Part shown: in pieces, positions 35,722-44,348 of the stretch
Position numbering within the stretch: the stretch's first letter is position 1
Layout: each line of letters begins with the position of its first letter
Assembly: GCF_029428675.1 (NCBI RefSeq)
Contig: NZ_JAJNEL010000001.1
Span: 6,138,001 to 6,202,000 of the forward strand
Direction of reading: 5' to 3'
Source of the DNA: Streptomyces sp. JH14
Lineage (GTDB): Bacteria > Actinomycetota > Actinomycetes > Streptomycetales > Streptomycetaceae
DNA length: 64,000 nucleotides
Made by a program: the position numbers and the translations under genes
The notes under the pieces: model-generated
What the model was told of the DNA's origin: nothing
Database searches by the model: none
What the model saw: only the letters and a program-made list of their open reading frames with translations

Positions 35722-37098
35722 ATGACCAGCAAGCCGCTGAAGCAGATCCATCTGGCCGCGCACTTCCCGGGCGTCAACAACACCACCGTCTGGAGTGACC
35801 CGAAGGCCGGCAGCCACATCGAGTTCAGCTCCTTCGCGCACTTCGCGCGGACCGCCGAGCGCGCCAAGTTCGACTTCCTCTTCCTCGCCGAGGGCCTGCG
35901 CCTGCGCGAACAGGGCGGCCATATCTACGACTTGGACGTCGTCGGCCGCCCCGACACCCTCACGATCCTCGCCGCACTCGCCGCCGTCACCGAGCACCTC
36001 GGCCTGACCGGCACCATCAACTCCACCTTCAACGAGCCCTACGAGGTGGCCCGCCAGTTCGCCAGCCTCGACCACCTGTCCGGCGGCCGCTCCGCCTGGA
36101 ACGTCGTCACCTCCTGGGACGCCTTCACCGGCGAGAACTTCCGCCGCGGCGGCTTCCTTCCGCAGGACGAGCGCTACTCACGCGCCAAGGAGTTCCTCGC
36201 CACCACCCAGGAACTCTTCGACTCCTGGCACGGCGACGAGATCCTCGCCGACCAAACGACCGGCGTCTTCCTGGACGACGCCAAGGCCGGCTCCTTCGTT
36301 CACACCGGTCAACACTTCGACATCCACGGCCAGTTCAACGTCCCCCGCTCCCCGCAGGGCCGCCCCGTCGTCTTCCAGGCAGGCGACTCCGAGGAAGGCC
36401 GTGAGTTCGCCGCCTCCGGCGCCGACGCGATCTTCAGCCGGTATGCCACCCTCAAGGAGGGCCAGGCCTTCTACACCGACGTCAAGAACCGCCTCGCCAA
36501 GTACGGCCGCCGCCACGACCAGTTGCTGATCCTGCCCGCCGCCTCCTTCGCGCTCGCGGACACCGACGCCGAGGCCGAGGAACTGGCACGGACCGTCCGA
36601 CGGCAGCAGGTCAGCGGGGCCACCGCCCTCAAGCACCTGGAGTTCGTCTGGAACCGGGACCTGTCGTCGTACGACCCCGAAGGCCCGCTCCCCGACATCG
36701 ACCCGGACGTCAGCGACGACCACATCTCCAAGGGACGCGCCCAGGTCCGCATGTACCGGGACCCACTGGCCACCGCCCGCGAATGGCGTGAACTGGCCGC
36801 CACGAACAACTGGTCCATCCGCGACCTGGTCATCCACACCGGCAACCGCCAGACCTTCGTCGGCTCCCCGGCCACCATCGCCAGGACCATCAACGACTAC
36901 GTCCAGGCCGACGCGAGCGACGGCTTCATCCTCGCCCCGCACATCACCCCGACCGGCCTCGACGACTTCGCCGACAAGGTCGTCCCGCTGCTGCAGGAAC
37001 AGGGCGTCTTCCGCACCGAGTACGAGGGCCCCACCCTCCGCCACCACCTCGGCCTCGCTCACCCGGACGAGGCGTCCGACGAGCGGGCGGCGTCGTGA
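35722..37098 (+). CDS. LLM monooxygenase of the NtaA/SnaA/DszA type
   Basis: A 458-residue protein from ATG 35722. Signatures are IHLAAHFPGVNNTTVWSDPK, AERAKFDFLFLAEGLRLREQ, NSTFNEPYEVARQFASLDHLSGGRSAWNVVTS and PVVFQAGDSEEGREFAASGADAIFS, ending FRTEYEGPTLRHHLGL. It needs reduced FMN, which the reductase at 39588 could supply. Overlap of 4 bases with the next LLM gene shows tight coupling. Confidence 0.92.
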   Translation: MTSKPLKQIHLAAHFPGVNNTTVWSDPKAGSHIEFSSFAHFARTAERAKFDFLFLAEGLRLREQGGHIYDLDVVGRPDTLTILAALAAVTEHLGLTGTINSTFNEPYEVARQFASLDHLSGGRSAWNVVTSWDAFTGENFRRGGFLPQDERYSRAKEFLATTQELFDSWHGDEILADQTTGVFLDDAKAGSFVHTGQHFDIHGQFNVPRSPQGRPVVFQAGDSEEGREFAASGADAIFSRYATLKEGQAFYTDVKNRLAKYGRRHDQLLILPAASFALADTDAEAEELARTVRRQQVSGATALKHLEFVWNRDLSSYDPEGPLPDIDPDVSDDHISKGRAQVRMYRDPLATAREWRELAATNNWSIRDLVIHTGNRQTFVGSPATIARTINDYVQADASDGFILAPHITPTGLDDFADKVVPLLQEQGVFRTEYEGPTLRHHLGLAHPDEASDERAAS

Positions 37099-38186
37099 AG
37101 TTCCTCTCCATCACTCTGATCGTGCACCGCCCGGACCCGGTCACCGGGGTGCAGAAGTCCACCCACGACCGGTTCCGCGAGGTCCTCGACAACGCCCTGT
37201 TTGCCGAGGAGCTGGGCTTCGACGGCTTCGGCGTGGGGGAGCGCCACGAGCGGCCGTTCATCTCCTCGTCCCCGACCGTCGTACTCAGCCATGTGGCCGC
37301 CCTGACCAAGCGGATCCGCCTGTTCACGGCCGTGACGACGCTCAGCCTGCTGGACCCGGTCCGCGCGTACGAGGACTACGCCACCCTCGACCATCTCTCG
37401 GGCGGCCGACTCGACCTGATCATCGGCAAGGGCAACGGCGCCGCCCAACGCGACCTGTTCCACGTCACGCCAGAGGACCAGTGGGACCGCAACGCCGAGA
37501 GCTACGAGGTCTTCCGGAAGATCTGGCGCCAGGACAAGGTCACCGCCGACACCCGCTTCCGCCCACCGCTGACCGACGCCGAGGTGTGGCCACGGCCGTA
37601 CCAGCAGCCGGTCCGGGTCTGGCACGGCAGCGCCACCAGCAAGGAGTCGGTCGACCTCGCCGCTCGCTACGGCGACCCGCTGTTCTCCGCGAACGTCACC
37701 AACCCCATAGAGCCGTATGCCGAGTTGATCCGCCACTACCGTGAGCGCTGGGAGTTCTACGGCCACGACCCGTCGCAGATCGCGGTCGGCGCCGGGACGG
37801 CCGGCATCTGCGTGGCCCCCACCTCCCAGGAGGCGCTGGCCGCGTACCGGCCGATCTTCGAGTCCAACCTGGCGTTCTTCAAGAAGGCCGGCCTGCCGGT
37901 CGTATTCGAGACCCTGGAGGACTTCGTCGAACGCAGCTCCGCCCTGATCGGCAGCCCGCAACAGGTCATCGACAAGGTGCACCGCTACCACGAACAGTTC
38001 GGCCACACTGTGGTGCACCTGCATGCCGACGCGAGCGGGCTGACGGAGTCCCAGCACCGTGCCTCGCTCGAGTTGTTCCAGTCCCAGGTCGCCCCCGTGC
38101 TGCGTCGGGAGATCCCGGATCCGCCGTTCGCCTGGGGCCCCGTGCTTCCGGCAGCACTGATCACTCAGGAGTCCGCCCGTGTCTGA
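37095..38186 (+). CDS. LLM-class flavin monooxygenase
   Basis: A 363-residue protein from GTG 37095. It has ALFAEELGFDGFGVGERHERPFISSSPTVVLSHVAALTKRIRLF, YEDYATLDHLSGGRLDLIIGKGNGA and VWHGSATSKESVDLAARYGDPLFSAN, the classic bacterial-luciferase-like barrel. The C-terminal SPQQVIDKVHRYHEQFGHTVVHLHAD is conserved in LLMs of sulfur clusters. It overlaps the next gene by 8 bases. Confidence 0.9.
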   Translation: MKFLSITLIVHRPDPVTGVQKSTHDRFREVLDNALFAEELGFDGFGVGERHERPFISSSPTVVLSHVAALTKRIRLFTAVTTLSLLDPVRAYEDYATLDHLSGGRLDLIIGKGNGAAQRDLFHVTPEDQWDRNAESYEVFRKIWRQDKVTADTRFRPPLTDAEVWPRPYQQPVRVWHGSATSKESVDLAARYGDPLFSANVTNPIEPYAELIRHYRERWEFYGHDPSQIAVGAGTAGICVAPTSQEALAAYRPIFESNLAFFKKAGLPVVFETLEDFVERSSALIGSPQQVIDKVHRYHEQFGHTVVHLHADASGLTESQHRASLELFQSQVAPVLRREIPDPPFAWGPVLPAALITQESARV

Positions 38187-39324
38187 CATCTCCCTCGGCG
38201 TCCTCGACCTGGTCCCGATCCCGTCCGGCTCGACGGCAGCCGATGCCCTGTGCAACTCCATCGACCTCGCTCAGCAGGCCGAGCGCTTCGGGTATGCCCG
38301 CTACTGGTTCGCCGAGCACCACCTCAATCCCGGTGTGGCCGGCACGTCACCCGCCGTCGTCCTGGCTCTGACCGCATCCGCCACCTCCACCATCCGGCTC
38401 GGTTCCGGCGCCGTGCAGCTCGGGCACCGCACGGCGCTGTCCACGGTGGAGGAGTTCGGCCTGCTCGATGCGCTGCACCCGGGCCGCTTCGATCTGGGCC
38501 TGGGCCGCTCGGGCGGCCGCCCGCCGGGACAGCCGGCCGCACCGTTGCCGACGGCGACTCCGGTCGTCGACGGTCGTACCCCGAACGGCCTGTTGATCCC
38601 GCCCCGCTTCTCCTTCGAGTATCTGGTCGGTTCACCCCGCATCGCGCTGCAGCGCAGGCTGCTCCTGCTGCCGGGCGCCGAGTCACAGGACTACGCCGAG
38701 CAGATCGACGACGTCCTCGCCCTGCTGGCCGGCACCTACCGCTCCCCGGAGGGCGTCGAGGCACACGTCGTGCCGGGGGAGGGTGCCGACGTGGAGGTGT
38801 GGATCCTGGGCAGCAGCGGTGGTCAGAGTGCCGCTGTCGCGGGCGGCAACGGTCTGCGGTTCGCGGCGAACTACCACGTCAGCCCGGCCACGGTCCTGGA
38901 GGCGGTGGAGGGCTACCGGTCCTACTTCCAGCCCTCCGAATTCCTGGACAAGCCGTACGTCAGCGTCTCGGCGGACGTCGTCGTCGCAGAGGACGACGCA
39001 ACGGCCCGTGAACTCGCCACCGGCTACGGCCCGTGGGTGCGCAGCATCCGTACCGCCGAGGGCGCCATCGAGTTCCCGACACCGGAGGAAGCGCGCGCTC
39101 ACGCATGGACCGACGAGGACCGGGCCCTCGTCCAGGACCGCCTCGACACCCAGTTCGTCGGCTCGCCGGGCCGGGTCGCCGACCAGCTGGAACAACTCCA
39201 GGAGGCCACGGGTGCGGACGAGTTGCTCATCACGACGATCACTCACGACCACACGGACCGGGTCCGCTCGTACGAACTGCTCGCGGAGGAATGGCGCCGA
39301 CGGGGGCACTCCTTCCAGGAGTGA
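38179..39324 (+). CDS. LLM monooxygenase, MsnO8-like subgroup
   Basis: A 381-residue protein from GTG 38179. The N-terminus LGVLDLVPIPSGSTAADALCNSIDLAQQAERFGYARYWFAEHHLN is diagnostic of the MsnO8-type subgroup, followed by LGSGAVQLGHRTALSTVEEFGLLDALHPGRFDLGLGRSGG and WILGSSGGQSAAVAGGNGLRFAANYHV. It is the fourth LLM in a row. The stop overlaps an acyl-CoA-dehydrogenase relic. Confidence 0.9.
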   Translation: MSDISLGVLDLVPIPSGSTAADALCNSIDLAQQAERFGYARYWFAEHHLNPGVAGTSPAVVLALTASATSTIRLGSGAVQLGHRTALSTVEEFGLLDALHPGRFDLGLGRSGGRPPGQPAAPLPTATPVVDGRTPNGLLIPPRFSFEYLVGSPRIALQRRLLLLPGAESQDYAEQIDDVLALLAGTYRSPEGVEAHVVPGEGADVEVWILGSSGGQSAAVAGGNGLRFAANYHVSPATVLEAVEGYRSYFQPSEFLDKPYVSVSADVVVAEDDATARELATGYGPWVRSIRTAEGAIEFPTPEEARAHAWTDEDRALVQDRLDTQFVGSPGRVADQLEQLQEATGADELLITTITHDHTDRVRSYELLAEEWRRRGHSFQE

Positions 39325-39531
39325 AGGCCCGCGCCGCTGACGTCGCCCTGGCGATCGGCAACCAGATCTTCGCGGTGACCGGCGCCCGTGCCACCGCGGC
39401 ATCCGAGGGTCTGCCGCTTCTGGCGCAACGTCCGGACCCACACCCTCCACGACCCTGTCGCCTACAAGCGGCGAGAGGTCGGGCGCCGGGTCATCGAGGG
39501 CGAACTGCCCGAACCCGCCTGGTACTCCTGA
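39321..39531 (+). pseudogene. SfnB/DszC-like acyl-CoA-dehydrogenase-family protein, C-terminal remnant
   Basis: Starting GTG 39321 (overlapping the LLM stop) the frame gives VKARAADVALAIGNQIFAVTGARATAASEG. A one-base shift near 39415 is needed to continue as FWRNVRTHTLHDPVAYKRRE, then VGRRVIEGELPEPAWYS and stop. This is the last helix of the SfnB/DszC-like flavoprotein family. The N-terminal remnant of a gene of the same family lies at 40143-40308, on the far side of the reductase gene. Confidence 0.75.
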
Positions 39532-39542
39532 CCGCCCCGAGA

Positions 39543-39563
39543 GCGCCTCCCCGGCGGAGGCGC
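39543..39563 (+). terminator. Hairpin ahead of the FMN reductase gene
   Basis: GCGCCTCC / GGAGGCGC with a 5-base loop, followed by CCCCTTCTCCCC. It may terminate the four-LLM operon or set the ratio of LLM to reductase message. Confidence 0.55.
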
Positions 39564-39587
39564 CCCCTTCTCCCCGAAAGAGGACCC

Positions 39588-40142
39588 ATGGCCACTGTCC
39601 TGTCCGTCTCCGGCAGCCCTTCCGCCTCCTCCCGCACCAACCGCCTGCTGCGCCACCTGGACCAGCGACTGACCGCTCAGGGGCACGACGTCGTCCCGCT
39701 CGACGTTCGCACCATCCCCGCCGAGGCCCTGCTCGGCGCGGACTTCCGGCATCCGGCGATCGTCGAGGCCACCGAGCTGTTCGCGAGCGCCGACGGCGTC
39801 GTCGTAGGAACACCCGTCTACAAGGCGTCGTACTCCGGAGTCCTCAAGGCCCTCCTCGACCTGCTCCCGCAGTACGCACTCACCGGAAAGACGGTCCTCC
39901 CTCTCGCCACCGGCGGCTCCATCGCGCATGTCCTCGCCATCGACTACGCCCTGCGTCCGGTCCTCAACTCCATGGGTGCCGCGCACATCGTGCAGGGCTG
40001 GTTCACCCTCGACAAGGACATCACCGCCCACGACGACGGCTCTATCACTGTCGCACCGGCCGCCGCCGAGGCCCTTACCCAGGTCGTCGACCATTTCTCG
40101 CTGGCGCTGGGCCGTACCCCGCTCCTGGCCGCGGCGAGCTGA
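39588..40142 (+). CDS. ssuE: NADPH-dependent FMN reductase (SsuE/MsuE type)
   Basis: A 184-residue flavodoxin-fold enzyme from ATG 39588. The FMN phosphate loop is SVSGSPSASSRTNRLL, and GVVVGTPVYKASYSGVLKALLDLLP and LATGGSIAHVLAIDYALRPVLNSMGA are characteristic of the SsuE group. It supplies reduced FMN to the LLM monooxygenases and SsuD around it. A frameshifted, 5'-truncated duplicate is at 46614-47117. Confidence 0.92.
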   Translation: MATVLSVSGSPSASSRTNRLLRHLDQRLTAQGHDVVPLDVRTIPAEALLGADFRHPAIVEATELFASADGVVVGTPVYKASYSGVLKALLDLLPQYALTGKTVLPLATGGSIAHVLAIDYALRPVLNSMGAAHIVQGWFTLDKDITAHDDGSITVAPAAAEALTQVVDHFSLALGRTPLLAAAS

Positions 40143-40308
40143 GGCCAGGACCGCACACGTCATCACCGACGACGCCGAGGCCGTCACTGTCGCGTCCGCC
40201 CTGGCCGACGAGTTCCGGGCGGGCGCCCCGGCCCGCGACGCCGAACGCCTGCTTCCCCGCGAGGAGCTGGACCGGCTCTCCGCCTCGGCGCCGACGAACG
40301 TCCCCTGA
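40143..40308 (+). pseudogene. SfnB/acyl-CoA-dehydrogenase-like N-terminal remnant
   Basis: Directly after the reductase stop an open frame reads ARTAHVITDDAEAVTVASAL, then ADEFRAGAPARDAERLLPREELDRLSASAPTNV and stop. This is the N-terminal helical segment of SfnB-like sulfur-acquisition oxidoreductases (AHVI-DDAEA...LPxxELDxLSxSG). The flavin and substrate domains are absent. Confidence 0.65.
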
Positions 40309-40332
40309 TCGCACCCCTGATCGGAGCCCCGA

Positions 40333-41544
40333 GTGTCCCTCACCTTCCACTGGTTCCTGCCGACCAACGGAGACAGCCGCCACGTCGTCGGCGGCGGCCA
40401 CGGCACCCCCGCCACCGAGTCCGGGCGCGACCGGCCGCCGACGGTCGCCTACCTCAGCCAGATCGCCCGTGCCGCCGAGGACCTGGGCTTCGTCGGCGCA
40501 CTCACGCCGACGGGCGCCTGGTGCGAGGACGCGTGGCTGACCACCGCGATGGTCAGCCAGAACACCGAGCGGCTGAAGTTCCTGGTTGCCTTCCGACCCG
40601 GCTTCGTCTCACCGACGCTCGCCGCGCAGATGGCCTCCACCTTCCAGCGGCAGACCGGCGGACGGCTTCTGCTCAACGTCGTCACCGGCGGCGAAAGCCA
40701 CGAGCAGCGCGCCTACGGAGACTTCCTCGACAAGGACGCGCGTTACCGCCGTACCGGCGAATTCCTCGAGATCGTACGAGGGTTGTGGGAGGGCAGGACC
40801 GTCGACCTGCGCGGCGAGCACCTCCATGTCGAGGACGCGAAGCTCGCGCGGGTGCCCGACCCGCTCCCCGAGGTGTACTTCGGGGGCTCCTCGCCGATCG
40901 CGGGAGAAGTCGCCGCCAAGCATGTCGACGTCTATCTCACCTGGGGCGAGCCGCCCGCCGCCGTCGCGGAGAAGATCGCCTGGATCCGAGCGTTGGCCGA
41001 CAAGGAGGGCCGTAGCGTCCGCTTCGGTATCCGCCTGCATGTCATCACCCGCGACACCTCCGAGCAGGCCTGGGCCGAGGCGAACCGGCTCCTGGACGGC
41101 TTCGACCCGAAGGCGGTCAAGACCATCCAGGGGGGCCTGGCCCGCAGCGAGTCCGAGGGCCAGCAGCGGATGCTCGCCCTGCACGACGGCGGCAGCCGTG
41201 ACCGCCTGGAGATCCACCCCAACCTGTGGGCGGGCATCGGCCTGGTGCGCGGCGGCGCGGGCACCGCCCTGGTCGGCAGCCACGATGAGGTCGCCGAGCG
41301 GATCAAGGAGTACCACGCTCTCGGCATCGACGAGTTCGTGCTCTCCGGCTACCCGCACCTGGAGGAGGCGTACTGGTTCGGCGAGGGAGTCCTGCCGAAA
41401 CTTCAGGCGCAGGGCCTGTGGCAGCACCCGTACGGACAGCACTCGCCATCCGGGAGCGTGAATCAGCCGGAGCGCACCCGAATTCCTAGTTTTCCTATCG
41501 AATTACTAGGGAAGAGTGTTGGCGGTGGTCGGCGAGGCGAGTGA
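40333..41544 (+). CDS. ssuD: Alkanesulfonate monooxygenase SsuD
   Basis: A 403-residue enzyme from GTG 40333. Near-consensus SsuD sequence runs throughout: FHWFLPTNGDSRHVVGGGHG, EDLGFVGALTPTGAWCEDAW, FRPGFVSPTLAAQMASTFQRQTGGRLLLNVVTGGESHEQRAYGDFLDKDARYRR and VDVYLTWGEPPAAVAEKI. It uses FMNH2 and O2 to release sulfite from alkanesulfonates. The last 25 or so residues (after QHPYGQH) are non-native and read through the downstream palindrome; the usual stop seems lost. Confidence 0.95.
   Translation: MSLTFHWFLPTNGDSRHVVGGGHGTPATESGRDRPPTVAYLSQIARAAEDLGFVGALTPTGAWCEDAWLTTAMVSQNTERLKFLVAFRPGFVSPTLAAQMASTFQRQTGGRLLLNVVTGGESHEQRAYGDFLDKDARYRRTGEFLEIVRGLWEGRTVDLRGEHLHVEDAKLARVPDPLPEVYFGGSSPIAGEVAAKHVDVYLTWGEPPAAVAEKIAWIRALADKEGRSVRFGIRLHVITRDTSEQAWAEANRLLDGFDPKAVKTIQGGLARSESEGQQRMLALHDGGSRDRLEIHPNLWAGIGLVRGGAGTALVGSHDEVAERIKEYHALGIDEFVLSGYPHLEEAYWFGEGVLPKLQAQGLWQHPYGQHSPSGSVNQPERTRIPSFPIELLGKSVGGGRRGE
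41482..41513 (+). promoter_or_regulatory. Candidate Rrf2-type operator, 32 bp, upstream of the DszC/SfnB-like gene
   Basis: Outer arms ATTCCTAGT and ACTAGGGAA flank an inner TTTTCCTA. The site matches that at 46459-46490 at 24 of 32 positions with no gap. It overlaps the end of ssuD and lies about 160 bases ahead of the gene at 41671 and 1.4 kb ahead of the Rrf2 gene. Confidence 0.6.
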
Positions 41545-41545
41545 G

Positions 41546-41603
41546 GATGATGAAGCCGACGCGTCACCGCGCACCGCTGCACTCCCACGTTGCCTCGCCG
41601 TGA
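41546..41603 (+). CDS. Very short ORF, possibly a Cys-less leader relic
   Basis: ATG ATG at 41546/41549 (after GTGAGG) opens a roughly 18-residue ORF ending TRHRAPLHSHVASP. Its RH...VAS spacing faintly recalls the leader family, and it sits between the operator-like palindrome and the gene at 41671. It has no Cys codon. I list it only because of its position. Confidence 0.2.
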
Positions 41604-41670
41604 AAGAAGACGCCATGACCACAGCACTGAGGTGCAGCGACAGCCGCAGTCGCATGCAGCGGGTCCAGAT

Positions 41671-42891
41671 ATGACTGTGACGGCGGACGAGGTGACTGAC
41701 GCGGGAGCCGGGCAGGTCGACTGGTTGCACATAGCCCGTGAGATGGCGGACGACCTGGCCACGGACGCGGTCGAGCGCGAACAGGCCGGCAAAGCACCGC
41801 TCGACGAGGTCGCACGGCTGCGCGAGTCGGGGCTGCTGACATTGTTGGCACCGGCCGAGCAAGGAGGAGGTGCGGACTGGCGCACGGTCTACGCGGTCGT
41901 CCGGAACGTCGCCACGGCGGACGGGGCCATCGGCCACCTGCTGGGCCACCACTACTTCCTGTCCTTCAGCGCCCGCTTCTTCGCCGGGCCTGCACGTGCC
42001 GCCCGCGTCGAGCGGGAGTCGACGGAGGGGCAGTGGTGCTGGGGAGGCGGTATCGCCTCACACGAACCGCCACTCATCCTGACCCCCAAGGCGAACGGCT
42101 ATCTGCTGAACGGCTACCAGACGTACGCCACCGGCGTCGGGATCGCCGACCGGCTGGTGGTCCGAGCCGCCAGGTACGGCACCGGTGAGCCGCTGGCCGT
42201 CCTCGTCGACCCCGCCCACCCCGGTGTCGTGAGCGGCAGCAGCGGGGACACCATCGGCCAGCGGCTGGCAGCCGGTGGCGCCGTGGAGTTCGACTCCGTG
42301 CCGGTCACGGCGGACGACGTGTTCGGGTCGCTCTCGCCGGACGAGGGCGTCCTGTCACCCTTCGCCTCTCTTGCCGTGCCGACCGCGCGCCTGGTCTCCG
42401 CCCAGTTCTGTCTCGGCATCGCCGAGGGACTGCTGGCTGAGGTCCACGAGCACGGAAGGGCCGTGCGGTCGCCCTGGCAGCCCTTCTCCCCCCAGCCCTG
42501 GCCGGGCAGCCCCCCGCAGGATCCGCACGCGCTGACCACGTACGGCGAGCTCGCCGTCGTCGCACGTGCCGCGTCCGCCCTCGCCGACCAGGCGGTGGAT
42601 GCCCTGTTGCGCGGCCTCGCGCAGGGCGAGGATCTCGACGACGACGAGTGCGCGGAGATCGCCGTCCTCGCGAGCGTGGCCGAAGCCGCGGCCTCCCGTG
42701 CCGCGCAGGAGATCACCACCCGTGCCCTGGACGTCGTCGGCGTCGACGCCGCTTCCACGCGGCACGGCTTCGACCGCTTCTGGCGCAACGCCCGGACCCA
42801 CACCCTGCGCGAACCAGCCGCCCACAGACTGCGCGAGATCGGGGACTACTTCCTCAACGGTGCGCACCCGCCCTTCACCCTTCCTGCCTGA
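41671..42891 (+). CDS. DszC/SfnB-like acyl-CoA-dehydrogenase-family flavin monooxygenase
   Basis: A 406-residue protein. ATG 41671 (MTVTADEV) is the likeliest start; the frame is open to 41590. It has the acyl-CoA-dehydrogenase fold with LREQ-like LRESGLLTLLAPAEQGGGADW, VATADGAIGHLLGHHYFLSF, the flavin-contact segment WCWGGGIASHEPPLILTPKANGYLLNGYQTYATGV and the C-terminal HGFDRFWRNARTHTLREPAA. Family members oxidise dibenzothiophene or dimethylsulfone-type compounds with FMNH2. It could use the adjacent reductase. Confidence 0.9.
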   Translation: MTVTADEVTDAGAGQVDWLHIAREMADDLATDAVEREQAGKAPLDEVARLRESGLLTLLAPAEQGGGADWRTVYAVVRNVATADGAIGHLLGHHYFLSFSARFFAGPARAARVERESTEGQWCWGGGIASHEPPLILTPKANGYLLNGYQTYATGVGIADRLVVRAARYGTGEPLAVLVDPAHPGVVSGSSGDTIGQRLAAGGAVEFDSVPVTADDVFGSLSPDEGVLSPFASLAVPTARLVSAQFCLGIAEGLLAEVHEHGRAVRSPWQPFSPQPWPGSPPQDPHALTTYGELAVVARAASALADQAVDALLRGLAQGEDLDDDECAEIAVLASVAEAAASRAAQEITTRALDVVGVDAASTRHGFDRFWRNARTHTLREPAAHRLREIGDYFLNGAHPPFTLPA

Positions 42892-42939
42892 CGGCGCAGC
42901 CGGTGACGGGCGGACACGGCAGTGATGGATAATCGCGGC

Positions 42940-43398
42940 ATGCGGATTTCGGCGCGGGCGGACTATGCGGTGCGGGCGGCATTGGAGCTGGCCGCGGCAG
43001 GGGACGAGGCCTCGCTCAAGGCCGAGGCGATCGCCGCGGCGCAGGGCATCCCGCACAAATTCCTGGAGGGCATCCTCGGCGACCTGCGCCGGGGCGGTCT
43101 CGTGGTCAGTCAGCGGGGCGGCAAGGGCGGCTACCGGCTCGCCCGACCGGCGGACTCGATCGCCATCGCGGACGTCATCCGTGTGGCGGACGGCCCCCTG
43201 GTGTCGGTGCGGGGGGTGCGCCCACCTGAGCTCTCCTATGGTGGTCCTGCGGAGTCCCTGCTGCCGCTTTGGATCGCCGTACGCGCCAATGTTCGCAAGA
43301 TTCTCGGCGAGGTCACCCTGGCCCACGTGGCCGCGGCCAAGCTGCCCGACGAGGTCCTGAGCCTCGCGGAGGACCCCGAGGCCTGGACGAATCCCTGA
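42940..43398 (+). CDS. Rrf2-family transcriptional regulator without cysteines
   Basis: A 152-residue protein; ATG 42940 (MRISARADYAVRAALELA) fits the family start, with GTG 42922 or ATG 42925 as alternatives. The winged HTH is complete: AEAIAAAQGIPHKFLEGILGDLRRGGLVVSQRGGKGGYRLARPADSIAIADVIRVADG. There is no Cys anywhere, so it cannot carry the Fe-S cluster of IscR/NsrR and resembles CymR-type sulfur regulators. It is the natural candidate to bind the palindromes at 28961, 41482, 46459 and 48305. Confidence 0.88.
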   Translation: MRISARADYAVRAALELAAAGDEASLKAEAIAAAQGIPHKFLEGILGDLRRGGLVVSQRGGKGGYRLARPADSIAIADVIRVADGPLVSVRGVRPPELSYGGPAESLLPLWIAVRANVRKILGEVTLAHVAAAKLPDEVLSLAEDPEAWTNP

Positions 43399-43421
43399 CC
43401 GTGCCCTCGTGGACGCCTCCT

Positions 43422-44348
43422 TCAGCGCGTGACCAGCAGGCCGCGGCTGCGCAGCACCCACCGCTCCAGCGGGCTGAAGGTCAGCAGATCGATGGCGATG
43501 CCGACGAGCAGGATCAGGAAGATGGCCAGGAACACCTGCGGCATGCTGGAGTTGTTTCGCCCGTTCTCCAGCAACTGGCCCAGGCCGACGCCCAGATCGG
43601 GCGAGGAAGCGATGATCTCGGCGGCCATCAGCGAACGCCAGGAGAACGCCCAACCCTGCTTGAGACCCGCAAGATAACCGGGTAGCGCCCCCGGCATCAC
43701 GATGTGCCAGGCCCCGCGCAGGCCGGTCGCGCCCATCGTCCGGCCGGCCCGCAGGAACAGCGGCGGAATCTGGTCGATGCCCGCGACGAGGCCGTTGGCG
43801 ATGGAAGGGACCGCGCCGAGCAGGATCACGGCGTACATCATCTTGTCGTTCAGGCCCAGCCAGATCACGGCGGGCGGCACCCAGGCCACGGACGGCAGCG
43901 ACTGCAGGCCGGACAGGATGGGGCCGATGGCCGCCCGGACGAAGGCCACCCGGGCGACGAGCAGGCCGAGCGGCGTACCGATGGCGAGCGCCAGCAGGAA
44001 GCCGAGCAGACCGCGGGAGACGCTGGTCCAGATGTAGGCGAGCAGGGTGCCCTGGACCCAGGCATCGCGCACCTCGCCCCACACATCGGAGGGCGCGGGC
44101 AGCTTGTAGTCGGGGGCGACGTTCGCCCACACCAGCAGCTGCCAGACCACCAGCACCAGCGCCACGGCGGTGACGGGGGGCAGGACCTTGCGCAACAGGG
44201 TCTCGCGCAGCGGCGTACGGCCGGACTGCACCGAGTCCAGGGCGTCGAGGCCGGCTTCCAGTCCCGCCAGACCGTAAGCGTCCCGGGTCTGCTCGGCCAC
44301 CGTGGAGCCATCCTTCTCGGCGTCGACGCCGGTGTCAGTGCTGGCCAT
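43422..44348 (-). CDS. ssuC: Sulfonate-type ABC permease SsuC
   Basis: A 308-residue membrane protein; ATG 44348 sits 10 bases after GGGGAG, and an upstream ATG at 44366 is possible. Six TM segments and the family motifs LLAYIWTSVSRGLLGFLLALAIGTPLGLLV, LQSLPSVAWVPPAVIWLGLND and the EAA loop AGRTMGATGLRGAWHIVMPGALPGYLAGL are present. It overlaps the ATPase gene by 14 bases. Confidence 0.92.
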   Translation of the reverse strand: MASTDTGVDAEKDGSTVAEQTRDAYGLAGLEAGLDALDSVQSGRTPLRETLLRKVLPPVTAVALVLVVWQLLVWANVAPDYKLPAPSDVWGEVRDAWVQGTLLAYIWTSVSRGLLGFLLALAIGTPLGLLVARVAFVRAAIGPILSGLQSLPSVAWVPPAVIWLGLNDKMMYAVILLGAVPSIANGLVAGIDQIPPLFLRAGRTMGATGLRGAWHIVMPGALPGYLAGLKQGWAFSWRSLMAAEIIASSPDLGVGLGQLLENGRNNSSMPQVFLAIFLILLVGIAIDLLTFSPLERWVLRSRGLLVTR

